A stretch of 64,000 nucleotides of DNA, taken from the NCBI GenBank assembly GCA_016210495.1, contig JACQUC010000018.1, positions 1-64,000 on the forward strand. The letters are read 5' to 3'. Numbering within the stretch: the stretch's first letter is position 1; each line of letters opens with the position of its first letter. Source of the stretch: Chloroflexota bacterium. Lineage in GTDB: Bacteria > Chloroflexota > FW602-bin22 > JACPRP01. Shown in pieces: positions 42,442 through 51,082 of this stretch. A model generated the notes under the pieces. It worked only from the letters and a program-made list of their open reading frames with translations. It was not told where the DNA came from and made no database searches. A program made the translations under genes and the position numbers.

Positions 42442-43283
42442 CGGTTGCCTCCCTCCTCGATCCGGGCGAAGCTATAGGGCGGCCAGGGGCCGCTGTACTG
42501 GCAACGTAGCCCCGCGTGGGCCTCGGCGAAGAAGCGCACCTCCTCGATGAACACCTTCACCTGCGGTCGTGAGACGAGAAAGGCGGCGCGTAGTATCTCA
42601 GCTTGCACACGAACTGTGCCCGCACGGGGGCCCACCTGGCTGGCGACGGCCAGGCGTGACAGGTGGTCATAGCACGCCTGCGCTAGATCGCTCAAGGCCT
42701 GCTCGGTGGCAGCGGCCAGGAGGTCCGCCAGCTTGTGCTGCAGAAAGTAAGCCCGGCCGGGGCGCGCGGCGGCCAGCTCCTCCTTGAACTGGCGAACGGC
42801 GGGAGCCTCGTCTGCGACGCGCCGCTCCACGATGGCACGGTCGGCGTAGGCGTGGACTCCCCATTCGTCGCAGCCGTGCAGGCGATCCAGTTGCTCCGCC
42901 AGGGTGTCGTAGGTGCGCTCCAGCGCGGCGATCACCTCGTCTGCGCGGCCGTAGACGCAGCCGAACCTCGCCGGCAGGATGCCGTGGTCCTGCTGCACGA
43001 GCTCGGCCACGCGCTCGTGCCCGCGCACCATCGCCTCGAGCCACGCCATATCTTGCAGGTGTGCTCGAACGGCCTCGGGGCCGAGCTCTGCCAGGCGCAC
43101 GGGGCTGACGACGGCCGCGACCTCACGGTAAGCAAGCGCCTGCACCGGCTTGCCGCCGTCCAGGCCAGGTCCGACACCCAATGCGGCCAGGCCCGGGCGA
43201 GTCCGCCGGGTGATCCCGTAGAGGTACCAACCCCAGCCCTCGGCCAGGGCGAAGCTCGGAGCATCAACCAGCGGCTGCGGCAA
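42438..43283 (-). CDS. gvpL: Gas vesicle protein GvpL
   Basis: A 281-residue GvpF/L-family protein: W-Y-L-Y-G-I-T near the start, G-I-L-P-A-R-F-G-C-V near 95, and the terminal Y-S-G-P-W-P-P-Y-S-F-A. Its position directly after gvpF-gvpG fits gvpL. I chose TTG 43283, preceded by AGAGGAGAC at ten bases; this overlaps the gvpG 3' end by 20 bases. Its stop overlaps gvpS. Confidence 0.85.
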   Translation of the reverse strand: MPQPLVDAPSFALAEGWGWYLYGITRRTRPGLAALGVGPGLDGGKPVQALAYREVAAVVSPVRLAELGPEAVRAHLQDMAWLEAMVRGHERVAELVQQDHGILPARFGCVYGRADEVIAALERTYDTLAEQLDRLHGCDEWGVHAYADRAIVERRVADEAPAVRQFKEELAAARPGRAYFLQHKLADLLAAATEQALSDLAQACYDHLSRLAVASQVGPRAGTVRVQAEILRAAFLVSRPQVKVFIEEVRFFAEAHAGLRCQYSGPWPPYSFARIEEGGNR

Positions 43284-43617
43284 CCTGGTGCGTCTCCTCT
43301 CTTGCTTGGTCGTGAGGCTCCTCCGTAGTCGCGTACATGCCGTTTCCGCCAGAGGACTCATCTGCGGCGGCCAGGGACTCCTTGTACTCGCGGATGGCAT
43401 TCAGTCGTTCCAGGAGCGCCGCCTCCTGGGCGTAATAAACGTCGTCGGGAATCTCCCCAAAGTCGTGGCGCAGGCTGAGGGCGACCAGCTCATCCTCGAC
43501 GAGGCCCTCGTCGAGCTGCTCGGCGTCGACTCGCTCTTTGATCTGGTCGAAGACGAATAGCAAGCCCTTGGCCGGACCAGTGACCGGGAAGAGCAGCAGA
43601 CTGCTGAGCAAACCCAT
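43264..43617 (-). CDS. gvpG: Gas vesicle protein GvpG
   Basis: A 117-residue GvpG: start M-G-L-L-S-S-L-L-L-F-P-V-T-G-P-A-K-G, then a helical segment with E-R-V-D-A-E-Q and the E-I-P-D-D-V-Y-Y-A-Q-E-A-A-L-L-E-R-L-N family block near 54-73. GvpG acts with GvpF and GvpL in early assembly. The C-terminus is longer and more acidic than in Bacillus. It lies three bases after gvpF. Confidence 0.88.
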   Translation of the reverse strand: MGLLSSLLLFPVTGPAKGLLFVFDQIKERVDAEQLDEGLVEDELVALSLRHDFGEIPDDVYYAQEAALLERLNAIREYKESLAAADESSGGNGMYATTEEPHDQAREETHQVAAAAG

Positions 43618-43620
43618 GAT

Positions 43621-44412
43621 CTAATCCTCCTGCCAATGAACGACGATGTTGACGAAGTTGTAGGGGGGCAATGGCCCCGCATACTTGAAGATCGAGCGAC
43701 CCGCCTGGGCCTCGTCGAGGGCGTTGACCGTGGCATCGAACTCCTTCTCGTGGGCCCTCTCCACCAGAAACGCCGCGTTCAAGATCATAATGTCGGTGAG
43801 GATCTTGTTCACCCTCGTCTGTACGGCAAGGGGCCGCACTGCCTCCAAGATCGCCTCGGCCTCGGCATCGCGCTTGCGGATGATGGCCTCCTCGGTGAGC
43901 TGGCCAAGCTGGATGCGCTGGTAGTGGGTCTCGTCGGGCGATCTGCCGGCGATGTTGTCGCGAAGGGCGCGGATGCGCCCGTCTTCGGCGGCGATCTCGG
44001 CGAAGAGCCTGTCCCGACTCCAGAAAACCTTGAGCCCCAGCTCCTCGCGATCGCCAACGTATAGCATTAGCTGGTGAAACTCGCCGAACTTGCGCTTGAG
44101 CAGCTTCTCTTGTACCGCCTGAGGGTTGCTGGCGACTGTGCCGAAGCGCACGGGTAAGACCGCCGAGCGGGTCATTGCCTCCTCGATGACGAGCTGATGC
44201 GCCATGGTGTTCTCGCGAGCGATATCATAGCGGGCGACCGGTGAATCGCTTACGACGGCGGCCAGGTCCATAAAATGGATCGTGTAGAGCGTGTTCCCTT
44301 TTCCCCCTACGGGTACCGCTCGAAACGGGGGTGCGCCATTCTCGAAGGGCTCGCTTTGGACGATGCAGTAGACATAGGTGTAGGCGCTAGACGACGGCGG
44401 CGTCGCGCTCAT
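43621..44412 (-). CDS. gvpF: Gas vesicle protein GvpF
   Basis: A 263-residue GvpF with Y-T-Y-V-Y-C-I-V near the start, T-R-S-A-V-L-P-V-R-F-G-T-V near 85, and Y-A-G-P-L-P-P-Y-N-F-V-N-I near the end. GvpF binds GvpA and is found on the gas-facing surface in cyanobacteria. The start overlaps the end of the J-domain fusion by 26 bases. Of the four GvpF/L proteins here, this one, directly before gvpG, is the best match to canonical GvpF. Confidence 0.88.
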   Translation of the reverse strand: MSATPPSSSAYTYVYCIVQSEPFENGAPPFRAVPVGGKGNTLYTIHFMDLAAVVSDSPVARYDIARENTMAHQLVIEEAMTRSAVLPVRFGTVASNPQAVQEKLLKRKFGEFHQLMLYVGDREELGLKVFWSRDRLFAEIAAEDGRIRALRDNIAGRSPDETHYQRIQLGQLTEEAIIRKRDAEAEAILEAVRPLAVQTRVNKILTDIMILNAAFLVERAHEKEFDATVNALDEAQAGRSIFKYAGPLPPYNFVNIVVHWQED

Positions 44413-45490
44413 ATGCTACCTCCGAAGGAGAGATGGGTTGCTGGCTAGACCGCCTGATGGTCATTAGGAGCGCTGTGTCGACGGCGCTAGGTGACAGATC
44501 GTAGCTCCGGCTTTCGGTGGCCGGAGCTTCGTCCGTATGCTGGCCGTGCAAATAGGCGACGACCTGTGCGTGGGCGGCGGTAAGGATGGCGAACCGCTGC
44601 GTGGCCGTGGGGTCGCCCGGGTTTCGGTCGGGATGACAACGCACCGCCAGGCGTCGATAGCTGGTGTTCACCTCCACCTCCGAGGCGTTATCGCCAAGCC
44701 CCAACAATCGGCGCGCCGCTTCGACGAGCTCGGGCCGGGGCCGCGACACCTCGACGGTGGCGAAGCTGTAGGGCGGGAGCGGCCCGACGCATCGGAAGTT
44801 GAGCCGGCTGCCAAATGCCTCGTCAAGTCGGTGCACGCGCGCATAGAACTCGTCGAGACGTCCCCGCTCGACGAGAAAGGCTACGTTGAGGACCAGTTCG
44901 TCCGATGGTAGCGGGTTCGGCTGTGCATCACGGCAGATGGGCACCAGGTCGCATTGCACCTGCTGGCGATACCGCTCGCGACGGCGGTCAAGGGCTTCCT
45001 TTACGAGCTTGCCGACCTGCACACGTGTGGCCACGGTCTCGTCGGCAGGGCGGCCGGCAACGCTGGCGGCGAGAGCGGCGATGGTTGGCTCGCGAGCGAC
45101 CTCCCCGAAGGTCTGCGGGAGGTCCCAGGTGGCCGCGACCTCGATCTCGACGCCACCGCCCATGCGGTGCAGGGTGGCGGCCAGCCGATGATGCCAGCGG
45201 TCGAGGATGGTCACCAGCTCGTCGGTCGAGCCGAGCACCGTGCCGAACTTCGCGGGGAGCGTGGGTTGGTGCTCCATCGCCCGCTCGATGACGCGCTGGT
45301 GGATGGCGAGACAGCGCAGAAGCTCCGCCTTGGGGAGATCGGCAAAAGCCGGCCCATCGTAGTCGCTGACGACGGCGGAAAGACCGTCGACGGGCAGCGT
45401 CCAGACATGCGCCCAGCCATCTGGCTGCCCGATCTCGCCAAGGTCGAGGCTACGGTCTCCGGCCATGATTCCGTAGAGATATACTGCCAT
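44387..45490 (-). CDS. GvpF/L protein fused to a C-terminal J-domain
   Basis: 367 residues. The first 240 or so are a complete GvpF/L: V-Y-L-Y-G-I-M, T-L-P-A-K-F-G-T-V-L-G near 83, and C-V-G-P-L-P-P-Y-S-F-A-T-V near 235. The region about 250-320 is a DnaJ-type J-domain with an amphipathic helix, R-R-L-A-V-R-C-H-P-D-R-N-P-G-D (the essential H-P-D is present) and a closing helix. J-domains stimulate Hsp70 ATPase, so this could bring DnaK to nascent vesicles. ATG 45490 follows AAAGGAGCG. It lies 50 bases after the CDC48-type ATPase. Confidence 0.88.
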   Translation of the reverse strand: MAVYLYGIMAGDRSLDLGEIGQPDGWAHVWTLPVDGLSAVVSDYDGPAFADLPKAELLRCLAIHQRVIERAMEHQPTLPAKFGTVLGSTDELVTILDRWHHRLAATLHRMGGGVEIEVAATWDLPQTFGEVAREPTIAALAASVAGRPADETVATRVQVGKLVKEALDRRRERYRQQVQCDLVPICRDAQPNPLPSDELVLNVAFLVERGRLDEFYARVHRLDEAFGSRLNFRCVGPLPPYSFATVEVSRPRPELVEAARRLLGLGDNASEVEVNTSYRRLAVRCHPDRNPGDPTATQRFAILTAAHAQVVAYLHGQHTDEAPATESRSYDLSPSAVDTALLMTIRRSSQQPISPSEVAYERDAAVV

Positions 45491-45540
45491 TTTGCGTTTC
45501 GCTCCTTTCTGGGACACCCTTACACCGGCAGGGTCTCGCT

Positions 45541-45553
45541 ATCAAGGCCCCAC
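45541..45553 (-). repeat. 13-bp repeat forming the end of the AAA+ ATPase gene
   Basis: Read on the minus strand this is GTGGGGCCTTGAT. It encodes the last residues V-G-P and the TGA stop of the ATPase gene. The same 13-mer ends the histidine kinase gene at 51630-51642. Confidence 0.8.
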
Positions 45554-47686
45554 AAACGAGCTGGCGCGCAGGGCGGTTAGCGCCTCGTCGAAGTGACGCT
45601 GCTCGATTGTAAAGGGCGCGTACTTGGCGCCCGGCTCCAGCTCGATCGACTCGCGGATGGCAAGCATCGCGGCACGCCGGCACAGCGCCTCAAGGTCAGC
45701 GCCGACCATCCCTTCCGTTTGCTCCGCCAGGCGCTCCAGGTCTACCTCTTTGGAGAGCGGGCGGCCACCGGTGTGGACGGCCAGGATGGCCCGGCGGGCG
45801 TCTGCCTCCGGTATCGGCAGCTCGACGGTGAAGTCGAAGCGTCCGGGCCGCAGTAGCGCGGGATCGATGATATCCGGCCGATTGGTGGCGCCGAGCACGA
45901 TGACGCCCCGTAGCTCCTCGATGCCGTCTAGCTCGGTGAGAAACTGGCTCACCACCCGCTCGCTCACGTGCGTGTCGCCCCCACCCCCGCCGCGCGTAGG
46001 GACCAGCGCGTCGATCTCATCGAAAAAAACAATGCACGGCGCCGTCTGGCGCGCCTTCTTGAACACCTCGCGTACGCCTTTCTCCGATTCCCCGACCCAT
46101 TTGGAGAGGAGCGCCGGCCCCTTGATCGAGATGAAGTTGTCCTCGCTTTCCGAGGCGACGGCCTTGGCGACTAGCGTCTTGCCGGTGCCCGGAGCGCCGG
46201 TGAGGAGCACGCCCTTGGGCGGAGCCGTCCTGGCGTAGGCGAAGCGGTCGCTGTACTTGAGCGGCCACTCGACGGCCTCGCGCAGCAGGCGCTTGACCTC
46301 GTGGAGTCCTCCCACCTGATCCCACTTGACGTCGGCGACCTCGGTGAACACCTCGCGGATGGCCGATGGCTCGATCTCGTTCAACGCCTCCAGGAAGTTG
46401 TCCATGGTGACCTCGAGCCGCAAAAGGTCCTCGTAGGGGAGCTGCGCCTGGCCGAAGTCGATTGCCGGTAGCGCTTTGCGCAGGCAGCTCATAGCCGCCT
46501 CTCGGCAGAGGGCGGCCAGGTCCGCGCCGACGAAGCCGTGGGTGATCGCGGCGAGGCGCTCGAGGTCGACGTCTTCGCCAAGGGGCATGCCCCGCGTGTG
46601 AATCTGGAGAATCTCCAGCCGACCCGTCTTGTCGGGCACGGAGATAACTATCTCCCGATCGAAGCGGCCGGGACGGCGTAGCGCCGGGTCGATGCTGCCG
46701 GGGATGTTCGTCGCGCCGATGACGACTACCTGCCCCCGCGACTTGAGTCCGTCCATCAGGGCCAGCAACTGGGCGACGACCCGCTTCTCGACCTCGCCCT
46801 GGACGGCCTCGCGCTTGGGAGCGATGGCGTCGATTTCGTCCAGGAACACGATGCTTGGCGCCTGTCGTTCGGCGTCCTGGAAGATGCTTCTGAGGTGTGC
46901 CTCGGATTCGCCGTAGAACTTGTGGATGACCTCGGGGCCAGCCACGTGGATGAAATGGGCGGCGGTCTCGTAGGCGACCGCCCGGGCGATAAGCGTCTTA
47001 CCACAGCCCGGTGGGCCGTAGAGCAGAACGCCCTTGGGTGGGTCGATGCCCAGACGCTCGAATACCTCGGGATAGCGGAGGGGCAGCTCGATCATCTCGC
47101 GAATGCGCGCGATCTCCTTCGAGAGGCCGCCGACGTCCTCGTAGGATACGGCCGGTCCGGGGCGCTCGGCGGGCGCGACCTCGCCCTTGATACGGATCGT
47201 CGTCGTACCATTTACCAGGACGACGTCGCTGGGGGAGGTCTCGCTGACGATGCAATCGAGCGGACGTGTGCCAAAAAGGTTGACGCGCACGCGGTCGCCG
47301 ACGAGAAGGGGCACCGATTCCAGCAGTCGTCCCAGATAGCGGGTATCCTGGCTGCGGAGCGCTGTGTGGCCGTTGCCACTGGGCGCGAGGGTGATGGTTC
47401 GGGCCTGTTGATGCGATGCCTTACGTACCTGCACCCGGTCGTCGAGGCCCACCTGCGCGTTCTGGCGGGTAATGCCGTCGATCTGGACGAGCTCTTTGCC
47501 CCGCTCGGCTGCGTAGGCCGGCATAAGCCGGGTTGCCGTCCGCCGTTTGCCCACGACCTCGACGATGTCGCCAATGGACGCACCCAGTTGCTCGATGTCG
47601 GCTGGGTCGAGACGCGCGATCCCCCTTCCGACATCCTTGGGTAGGGCTTCGGCGACACGCACGGTCAGCGCACGATCATCGTTCAT
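45542..47686 (-). CDS. CDC48/VAT-type double AAA+ ATPase of the gas vesicle cluster
   Basis: 714 residues with a CDC48 N-domain (about 1-175; double-psi barrel L-T-V-R-V-A-E-A, then a second barrel) and two AAA+ modules. D1 has G-P-P-G-C-G-K-T at 224-231 and I-V-F-L-D-E-I-D; D2 has G-A-P-G-T-G-K-T near 500 and I-V-F-F-D-E-I-D. Both have arginine-finger and SRH segments (A-T-N-R-P-D). The family unfolds or extracts proteins from complexes as hexamers. Its place between gvpH and GvpF/L-J suggests quality control or remodelling of GvpA assemblies. The final residues V-G-P and stop come from a repeat. Confidence 0.9.
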   Translation of the reverse strand: MNDDRALTVRVAEALPKDVGRGIARLDPADIEQLGASIGDIVEVVGKRRTATRLMPAYAAERGKELVQIDGITRQNAQVGLDDRVQVRKASHQQARTITLAPSGNGHTALRSQDTRYLGRLLESVPLLVGDRVRVNLFGTRPLDCIVSETSPSDVVLVNGTTTIRIKGEVAPAERPGPAVSYEDVGGLSKEIARIREMIELPLRYPEVFERLGIDPPKGVLLYGPPGCGKTLIARAVAYETAAHFIHVAGPEVIHKFYGESEAHLRSIFQDAERQAPSIVFLDEIDAIAPKREAVQGEVEKRVVAQLLALMDGLKSRGQVVVIGATNIPGSIDPALRRPGRFDREIVISVPDKTGRLEILQIHTRGMPLGEDVDLERLAAITHGFVGADLAALCREAAMSCLRKALPAIDFGQAQLPYEDLLRLEVTMDNFLEALNEIEPSAIREVFTEVADVKWDQVGGLHEVKRLLREAVEWPLKYSDRFAYARTAPPKGVLLTGAPGTGKTLVAKAVASESEDNFISIKGPALLSKWVGESEKGVREVFKKARQTAPCIVFFDEIDALVPTRGGGGGDTHVSERVVSQFLTELDGIEELRGVIVLGATNRPDIIDPALLRPGRFDFTVELPIPEADARRAILAVHTGGRPLSKEVDLERLAEQTEGMVGADLEALCRRAAMLAIRESIELEPGAKYAPFTIEQRHFDEALTALRASSFVGP

Positions 47687-47743
47687 GTTGTCGGGTCTAC
47701 CATCCTTCCCATTATCCCCTTTGCGCCCTTGGCGGTTTGCGCA

Positions 47744-48304
47744 CTACTTGGGCTGCGACCGCCCCGCTTTGTTCAGTCTGATCTCCAGGACGCCGTTCTG
47801 ATAGCTTCGTTGGAGACTCGCCGGATCAACCATCGCCGGCAGCAGAAGCTCCTTGGCATACTTGCGATCCTGGCTCTTGGCGCTCAGGGTCAGAATGTCG
47901 TCCTTGGCCTCGACGGCGATATCTCCCTCGGCCACGCCCGGTAGCTCGACCACCACCAGAATGTGGTCGCCCTCGTCGAAAATATCTGTGAGGGGCTCGC
48001 GCACCTCCGAGACCTCGGGGCCGCGTTCGGTCGACCGGATGTTGCCGAAGCGTTCGATAGTGGGCGTGCCGCCCAACCCCATCTTGACGGAAAACCCGTA
48101 AACGCCGCGCATGCCACTTGGCCCGTGCACCTCTCGCGTCTCGCTGATCTCGGACTTGCCCTCCTCGGCCATCTTGCCCACCAGATCCATGAAGTTCCCC
48201 AGTCCCTTGAAGAGCTCCCCGAATCCGAGATCGACGTGTATCCCGGCGTCATCTGGCCGGTGCGGACCACGCGGCGTTGGGCGTGGCCGGCGTTGCTCAG
48301 GCAT
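47744..48304 (-). CDS. gvpH: Gas vesicle protein GvpH, Hsp20-like
   Basis: A 186-residue protein: an N-terminal segment with V-H-G-P-S-G-M-R-G-V-Y-G-F-S-V, typical of GvpH, and a C-terminal alpha-crystallin domain (about 95-180) with V-V-V-E-L-P-G-V-A, G-V-L-E-I-R-L and the preceding D-I-L-T-L-S-A. GvpH/Hsp20 holds aggregation-prone gas vesicle proteins. The start follows GGGAGGAGAAAG. It is 57 bases upstream of the AAA+ ATPase, making a holdase-unfoldase neighbourhood. Confidence 0.88.
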   Translation of the reverse strand: MPEQRRPRPTPRGPHRPDDAGIHVDLGFGELFKGLGNFMDLVGKMAEEGKSEISETREVHGPSGMRGVYGFSVKMGLGGTPTIERFGNIRSTERGPEVSEVREPLTDIFDEGDHILVVVELPGVAEGDIAVEAKDDILTLSAKSQDRKYAKELLLPAMVDPASLQRSYQNGVLEIRLNKAGRSQPK

Positions 48305-48390
48305 AGTTCTTTCTCCTCCCTGGGTGTCCTCTCATCCCGCCTCATCGGGACATCTTCATAACACCCGATATTCTGTACGCCACGTAGGCG

Positions 48391-48684
48391 TCAGTATTCC
48401 AGCGTTACCTGGCGCCATGCTGTCCGCGGTCTGTTGACCTTTTCCTCGACGATCAAGCTAGGGGCAAACGCGCGCAGGTTCTCCATTTGTTGTTCGAGCT
48501 CGATGAGCCTCTTCTCGATGCGATCCTTCTTGCGCTGCCAGAGCTCGACCTCTCGCTCGAGGCGAAGCTTCTCACTAGCCAGGCGGTGAAGCTGAAGGAA
48601 GACGGCGCCTTCGCTCGTGGGAATGGCGCGCGTGGCGACGCTGCGTAGCGAGCGAATGTCGTGCATCGTCTTCGGGCCGGCCAT
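48391..48684 (-). CDS. GvpV-like coiled-coil gas vesicle accessory protein
   Basis: A 97-residue protein beginning G-P-K-T-M-H-D-I-R-S-L-R-S-V, then R-A-I-P-T and a heptad-rich coiled coil (about 30-80; L-E-R-E-V-E-L-W, E-K-R-L-I-E-L-E-Q-Q-M). It resembles GvpV from cyanobacterial gas vesicle clusters as I remember it. The ATG at 48684 has GGAGGGAC upstream. It is flanked by gvpN and gvpH on the same strand, so a vesicle role is likely even if the GvpV name proves wrong. Confidence 0.65.
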   Translation of the reverse strand: MAGPKTMHDIRSLRSVATRAIPTSEGAVFLQLHRLASEKLRLEREVELWQRKKDRIEKRLIELEQQMENLRAFAPSLIVEEKVNRPRTAWRQVTLEY

Positions 48685-48728
48685 ATAGTCCCTCCTTTCA
48701 AGTCCCATCCGGCGCCCGCGCCGGTCAA

Positions 48729-49691
48729 CTAGGCACGTCGGGGCAGACTGATGACGCCTCGTGGCGCCTCAGACGAGCAATGCTGCCGAATCAGATCGAG
48801 GACGGCGTCACGTCGGCGTGGTGCCTTCCTCGCCAGCTTGTTGGGCCGATTTGGCTCGGCGGCCAGAACGTCCAGGCAGGTTTGCTCGAAGACAGGGTCT
48901 TCCGAAACGGCCAGGGCGCCGCGCAGGGCGAGCACTTTGCCAATCATAATGCAACTGCGGATGGTGGGGCCGGAATTGGCGAGGCCCGTCTCGCGGTAGG
49001 CGCGCACCAGGTCGACGATCCGCTCGGCATCCTCGCGAGGGATGCAGGAGCGCGCTTCCGTGATCGCCAATTCGGTTTCGTGGTCGAAGTAATCGAGGTC
49101 GATGGTGACCATCCGATCCCGTAGCGCGTCCTGGGTTTTGTGCACCCCGGCGTAATCCTCGGGGTTCGAGGTAAAGATGGCGGCGAAATTGGGGTGTACC
49201 TTCAAGTAGCTGGTGCCGTTCCGGCTGGCCGGCAGCACAAGCACCTTTTCCTCCAGGATAGACAGCAGCACGTTGTTGGCTTCCGGCCGAGAACGCGTGA
49301 ACTCGTCGTAGATCAAAGTAAGGCCCTCGCGGCAAGCGATCGTCAGGCGGTTATCGATCCAGCGCTGGGCAACGTCCTCTTCGGTTTTAAGCACGGAGTG
49401 GACGAAGTTGTCGATGACCTTGCGGCGTCGGTAGCCGGCCTGGCCGCCTACGAGGTCCGAGGTGCCGAACTCGTCGTCGCCGCAGATCAGCATCATCGGC
49501 CGGCCGAGGTTGTGTGCGATGTGCATGGCCAGGGTGGTCTTGCCCGAGCCGGAGGGCCCGCGGAAGTGCACGGGGAAGCCCGCCGCAACGTAGGCCAGCG
49601 CCCGCTCGGTGAGATCGCGGACGAAAGTCGTCTCGACGAAGCCGGATCGAGGCCGAGCCGCGAGCACAGCCGTGGCATCAGTTCTCGTCAT
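48729..49691 (-). CDS. gvpN: Gas vesicle AAA+ ATPase GvpN
   Basis: A 320-residue MoxR/GvpN-type AAA+ protein: V-H-F-R-G-P-S-G-S-G-K-T-T (Walker A near 45), C-G-D-D-E-F-G-T-S-D-L-V-G near 72 (a GvpN hallmark), Walker B L-T-L-I-Y-D-E-F-T-R-S near 125, and I-F-T-S-N-P-E-D-Y-A-G-V-H. GvpN uses ATP to enlarge initial bicones into full-size vesicles. AAGGAGATGACAGT precedes the ATG. Full length. Confidence 0.92.
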   Translation of the reverse strand: MTRTDATAVLAARPRSGFVETTFVRDLTERALAYVAAGFPVHFRGPSGSGKTTLAMHIAHNLGRPMMLICGDDEFGTSDLVGGQAGYRRRKVIDNFVHSVLKTEEDVAQRWIDNRLTIACREGLTLIYDEFTRSRPEANNVLLSILEEKVLVLPASRNGTSYLKVHPNFAAIFTSNPEDYAGVHKTQDALRDRMVTIDLDYFDHETELAITEARSCIPREDAERIVDLVRAYRETGLANSGPTIRSCIMIGKVLALRGALAVSEDPVFEQTCLDVLAAEPNRPNKLARKAPRRRDAVLDLIRQHCSSEAPRGVISLPRRA

Positions 49692-49768
49692 ACTGTCATC
49701 TCCTTCGGTTTCCTATGACCTGTGTGATCCCGACCGCCGCACAACGTGCGGCGGTCGGGTGCCGATAG

Positions 49769-50806
49769 CTAGGTGGCAAAGTAGAGCTTTAGCTCCTCGT
49801 CCTTGCGCGCCTTGTTCTGCTCGATGAGCCGGGTTATTGTCGGCACCAGGCGGATACGCGGGGTACCGAAGTGCGCCTCGAGCTCGATGAGCCGGACTCC
49901 GTCCGGATGATCGGCGAGATAGCTGAAGACGTCCTCATCCGATGGTGCTTCTTGCGCCTGGGCGCGGGTCTGGGGTGGCGCGTGAGGCGCGGATGGCGAC
50001 GCCTTGGCCGCCTTGGTCGGCGCCGGCTTGGCCTCGGGCGGGGGCGGGCTGGGTGCTATGCCAGCCCGGCGCGCCTGCATGACGTTGGCGAAGTTCTGCC
50101 AAGCGTGGCTGAACTGGGCCAGGTCTGCGGCGAGCTCCTGGCGTGCCGAATGGAACCCCGCCAGCGTGGCCGACACCTGGGCGTGCAGGGCCGCCTGTCC
50201 GGCCTCTAAGGACTCGCGCTGCGCTTTGGCCATTGCCGAATGGGCGGCGCTGGCCTCGCCAAGGAAATTGGCCGTCTCGAGCTTTAGCTTGGCGTTGGTC
50301 TCGGCCAGGTTCTCGCGTTGCGCGTCAGCCATGTTCGCGTGGGCCTGCTGGATGTTACTCATCAGGTCACTGAACTGCTGAATGAAGTCGACTCGCTCCC
50401 GATGGAGCTCCGCCTTCAGCGCGGCCTCCCCGGCGGCGCGGTTGGCTTGAACTTCACGCATCGCGCGCTGGGTTTGCGCGCGCATTTCATCCACCTCAGG
50501 CCGCCGGTCGGCGGTGGCTTTGGCCAGGGACGAGCTTTGCGCGGCAGCCATCTCTGCGCGTTCGCGCGACAGGTCGGCAACCATGCCGGAAACAGCCGCG
50601 GTTCTGGCGGTCTTGCAGTCCGCCAGTTCCCTGTGGAGCTCCGCGGCTTCCTCCATGCGGGCAGCGTGACGCTCGACGATCCTCTGGCGGTTCTCCTTCA
50701 TACCATTGGCCACGTTGGCCCGTCGAGCGGCGATATTGGCCATACGCTCGTCGTGTGAGCGCACAAGATTCTCAGTCAGGCTACGCATGTCGGCTACTCT
50801 GGACAT
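49769..50806 (-). CDS. gvpC: GvpC-like repeat protein with C-terminal winged helix
   Basis: 345 residues. The first 240 or so are a long Ala/Glu/Arg/Gln helical region with GvpC-type repeats: A-H-A-N-M-A-D-A-Q-R-E-N-L and A-H-S-A-M-A-K-A-Q-R-E-S-L lie exactly 33 residues apart, the classic GvpC period. A Pro/Ala-rich linker (about 248-288) leads to a C-terminal winged-helix-like domain with D-V-F-S-Y-L-A-D-H-P-D-G-V-R-L-I. GvpC coats and stiffens the vesicle shell; the extra domain is unusual. ATG 50806 follows AGGAGGTGAT. Confidence 0.8.
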   Translation of the reverse strand: MSRVADMRSLTENLVRSHDERMANIAARRANVANGMKENRQRIVERHAARMEEAAELHRELADCKTARTAAVSGMVADLSRERAEMAAAQSSSLAKATADRRPEVDEMRAQTQRAMREVQANRAAGEAALKAELHRERVDFIQQFSDLMSNIQQAHANMADAQRENLAETNAKLKLETANFLGEASAAHSAMAKAQRESLEAGQAALHAQVSATLAGFHSARQELAADLAQFSHAWQNFANVMQARRAGIAPSPPPPEAKPAPTKAAKASPSAPHAPPQTRAQAQEAPSDEDVFSYLADHPDGVRLIELEAHFGTPRIRLVPTITRLIEQNKARKDEELKLYFAT

Positions 50807-51045
50807 TCTTATCACCTCCTTTCGTAGGCTCGCCGGCAAGGCAAGCGCAAATTGGGGCGGTCCGCCTAAGGCGGCCGCCCCGACGGATGCCGAATCAGTT
50901 CTCGAATAGATCGGAAAGAATCAAGCGTGGAACTGTGAGCAGCGCCAGAGCGACAAAACCCTGGAGCCTGCTGGTGCTCCGTCTGCCCCACTCTCGTGCG
51001 CGTGCCACCACCGGAGAGGAGGGGCGGAGTTTACGCCGATTCACT

Positions 51046-51075
51046 TAGCGAAGCCGGCCTTCGCCGGCTTCGCTA
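51046..51075 (-). terminator. Stable hairpin just after gvpA
   Basis: The perfect 13-bp stem TAGCGAAGCCGGC (51046-51058) pairs with 51063-51075 around a 4-base loop, starting eight bases after the gvpA stop. No T-run follows on the minus strand. A partial terminator or 3' stabiliser would make gvpA mRNA more abundant than the downstream genes, as required for the main shell protein. Confidence 0.6.
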
Positions 51076-51082
51076 ATCGGAG

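Noticed and set aside
46895..47644. Plus-strand open frame opposite the AAA+ ATPase N-domain
   Set aside because: The ATPase frame has clear CDC48 barrels and Walker motifs; the opposite frame has none.
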